In this document: positions 5,560-6,953 of the stretch, one piece after another
Layout: every line of letters begins with the position of its first letter
How positions within the stretch are numbered: position 1 is the first letter of the stretch
DNA from: JBMZCV01 sp049613665
Lineage (GTDB): Bacteria; Bacteroidota; Bacteroidia; Chitinophagales; UBA2359
Length of the DNA: 6,953 bases
Direction of reading: 5' to 3'
Assembly: GCA_049613665.1 (NCBI GenBank)
Contig: JBMZCV010000223.1
Coordinates: 1 to 6,953 of the forward strand
Notes under the pieces: generated by a model
Told to the model about the DNA's origin: nothing
Seen by the model: only the letters and a program-made list of their open reading frames with translations
Database searches by the model: none
Made by a program: the position numbers and the translations under genes

Positions 5560-6953
5560 ATGACATTTTTAGGATTTATCAGCTACAAATGCGGTGAAAA
5601 AATACAAGAACATTTTTTTTCGCTTGAGCAAAAAACGCATACTTTCGATAGCTTGCAAATTGAAATTGAAATAAATGAGCTTGATGAAGACTTTAATGTT
5701 TTTAAAATCATTTTGCGGCCAGATACAGAAAAAAATATCTCTTTAAACAAATTTTGGTTGCAAAGTGAGTTTCATTTTTCGGCCGAAAACCGCATTTTAT
5801 GCAATGGCTTTCAGTCTTGGACAGAAACCGATGAATTTGAAATTGACCATAAAATTGAGCGGCCACGCAAGGCTCTCAAAGGTATTTTTAAGGCTTTTGG
5901 CGATTATGAATTTGTGAATTTGTCGGGCAAAAAAGGCGATTTGCATTCGTGGACATATAGCTATATCAGAAAAAAAGCGGCAGAAAAAGAGGTTTTATTT
6001 TTTGGTTCGCTCAACGAAAAAAGCGGCTATACACTTATTCGCTACGAAACGAGTAAAAATTTGCTCTTTTTGGCCAAAGACTGCGAAGGTTTGCTTTTGG
6101 AAAAAGAATATGAAATAGCTGATTTTTTTGTTGCTGAAACAAATGAAGAAGCTGCAACAAATCGTTATTTTGAAGCTTTTTACGAAAAAAATGCTCAAAT
6201 AGATATTTCAAAACAAGGTGCAGAAGTTGGTTGGACAAGTTGGTATAATTATTATGCAAACATTGACGAAAAAATAATTCTGGACAATTTGAATGCTTTT
6301 GCAAGCCGAAAAGTGCCGATAGATATTTTTCAAATTGATGATGGCTGGCAAGAATCTGTTGGCGATTGGACGAAAGTGAACAAGAAATTTCCGAATGGAT
6401 TGCGATATATCACCGATAAAATACATGAAAATGGCTATCAAGCTGGCCTTTGGTTAGCTCCGTTTATCTGTCAGAAACAGTCGTTTATATATAAAAATCA
6501 TTTCGATTGGTTGCAAAAAGATGAAAAAGGCAAGCCGATAAAAGCTTCCTTTAATGCTATTTGGAAAAGTTGGATGTATCCTTTAGATATTTATAACGAA
6601 GAAGTGCGTACCTATTTGAAAGAATTTTTCGATACGGTTTTGAAAGATTGGAATTTCGATATGGTGAAGCTCGATTTTTTGTATGCCATAGCTTTTCGGC
6701 CGACAAAAGACAAAACGAGAGGCCAGATTATGTGCGAAGGCATTGCCCTTTTGCGTGAGTTGGTGGGCGATAAACTGATTTTGGGTTGTGGCGTACCTTT
6801 GGGGCCATCTTTAGGAATGTTCAATTATTGTCGAATTGGTGCCGATGTGCATTTGAGTTGGGAAATGAATATCCTGAAATGGATGGGCAGCCGAGAGCGT
6901 GTTTCTACGATTTGTGCCTTGAAAAATACGGTGCATCGACGACATCTGAATGG
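5560..6953 (+). CDS. GH36-type alpha-galactosidase, 3' end cut by the window
   Basis: The first 464 codons of a clan GH-D glycoside hydrolase; the frame is still open at the right edge. GH36 enzymes remove terminal alpha-linked galactose from oligosaccharides such as raffinose, melibiose or galactomannan side chains, with retention. An N-terminal beta-sandwich region (about 1-215) includes NGFQSWTE. The catalytic barrel begins at GWTSWYNYY (224-232) and continues with FQIDDGWQ (257-264). VKLDFLYA (369-376) holds the nucleophile Asp372. GCGVPLGPSLG (409-419) and RIGADV (425-430) hold the likely acid/base Asp429; the 57-residue spacing suits the family. There is no signal peptide, so it is probably cytoplasmic, acting on imported oligosaccharide. 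The ATG at 5560 is the first after an in-frame TAA at 5539. Complete members run to roughly 550-750 residues, so the C-terminal part is missing here. Exact substrate cannot be read from sequence, and other GH36 activities remain possible. Confidence 0.93.
   Translation, partial: MTFLGFISYKCGEKIQEHFFSLEQKTHTFDSLQIEIEINELDEDFNVFKIILRPDTEKNISLNKFWLQSEFHFSAENRILCNGFQSWTETDEFEIDHKIERPRKALKGIFKAFGDYEFVNLSGKKGDLHSWTYSYIRKKAAEKEVLFFGSLNEKSGYTLIRYETSKNLLFLAKDCEGLLLEKEYEIADFFVAETNEEAATNRYFEAFYEKNAQIDISKQGAEVGWTSWYNYYANIDEKIILDNLNAFASRKVPIDIFQIDDGWQESVGDWTKVNKKFPNGLRYITDKIHENGYQAGLWLAPFICQKQSFIYKNHFDWLQKDEKGKPIKASFNAIWKSWMYPLDIYNEEVRTYLKEFFDTVLKDWNFDMVKLDFLYAIAFRPTKDKTRGQIMCEGIALLRELVGDKLILGCGVPLGPSLGMFNYCRIGADVHLSWEMNILKWMGSRERVSTICALKNTVHRRHLN

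Noticed and set aside
5995..6824. Minus-strand open frames inside the alpha-galactosidase
   Set aside because: They are antisense to conserved GH36 coding sequence, overlap one another, and show no family motifs.

Overview
The window is AT-rich (roughly one third G+C by eye) and comes from a member of the Bacteroidota. The main reason is a gldN gene, a component of the type IX secretion/gliding machinery found only in that phylum. Genes lack Shine-Dalgarno sequences, and AT-rich gaps with a few TAnnTTTG-like boxes fit too. A Cytophagales-type lineage is possible, but the sequence alone does not fix genus or order.

Layout. (1) 1-268: three copies plus a remnant of a 77-bp tandem repeat, running off the left edge. 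(2) 269-670: no gene; it holds a degenerate 111-bp direct repeat, a 29-bp near-palindrome and the gldN terminator. (3) 713-4826: four leftward genes, namely an EamA/DMT-type transporter, a YicC-family endoribonuclease, guanylate kinase (gmk, GTG start) and gldN. They are separated by gaps of 150-460 bp that contain strong inverted repeats, so they look like separately terminated units rather than one tight operon. (4) 4932-6953: two rightward genes, a DUF1569/DinB-like protein and the first ~465 codons of a GH36 alpha-galactosidase cut by the right edge. They are separated by a paired-hairpin element.

How the genes relate. gmk makes GDP from GMP, and YicC is an RNA-cleaving enzyme; the yicC-gmk neighbourhood is common in bacteria. 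GldN acts in the periplasm with GldK/L/M, but no gldK, gldL or gldM is present on its upstream side here, which is unusual. The transporter, the DUF1569 protein and the alpha-galactosidase have no obvious link to the other genes.

I see no phage, CRISPR array, transposase, tRNA, rRNA or defence system, and no clear new multi-gene system. The least explained material is the non-coding DNA: the hairpin-bearing tandem repeat at the left edge, the 111-bp repeat, and four long inverted repeats between genes.
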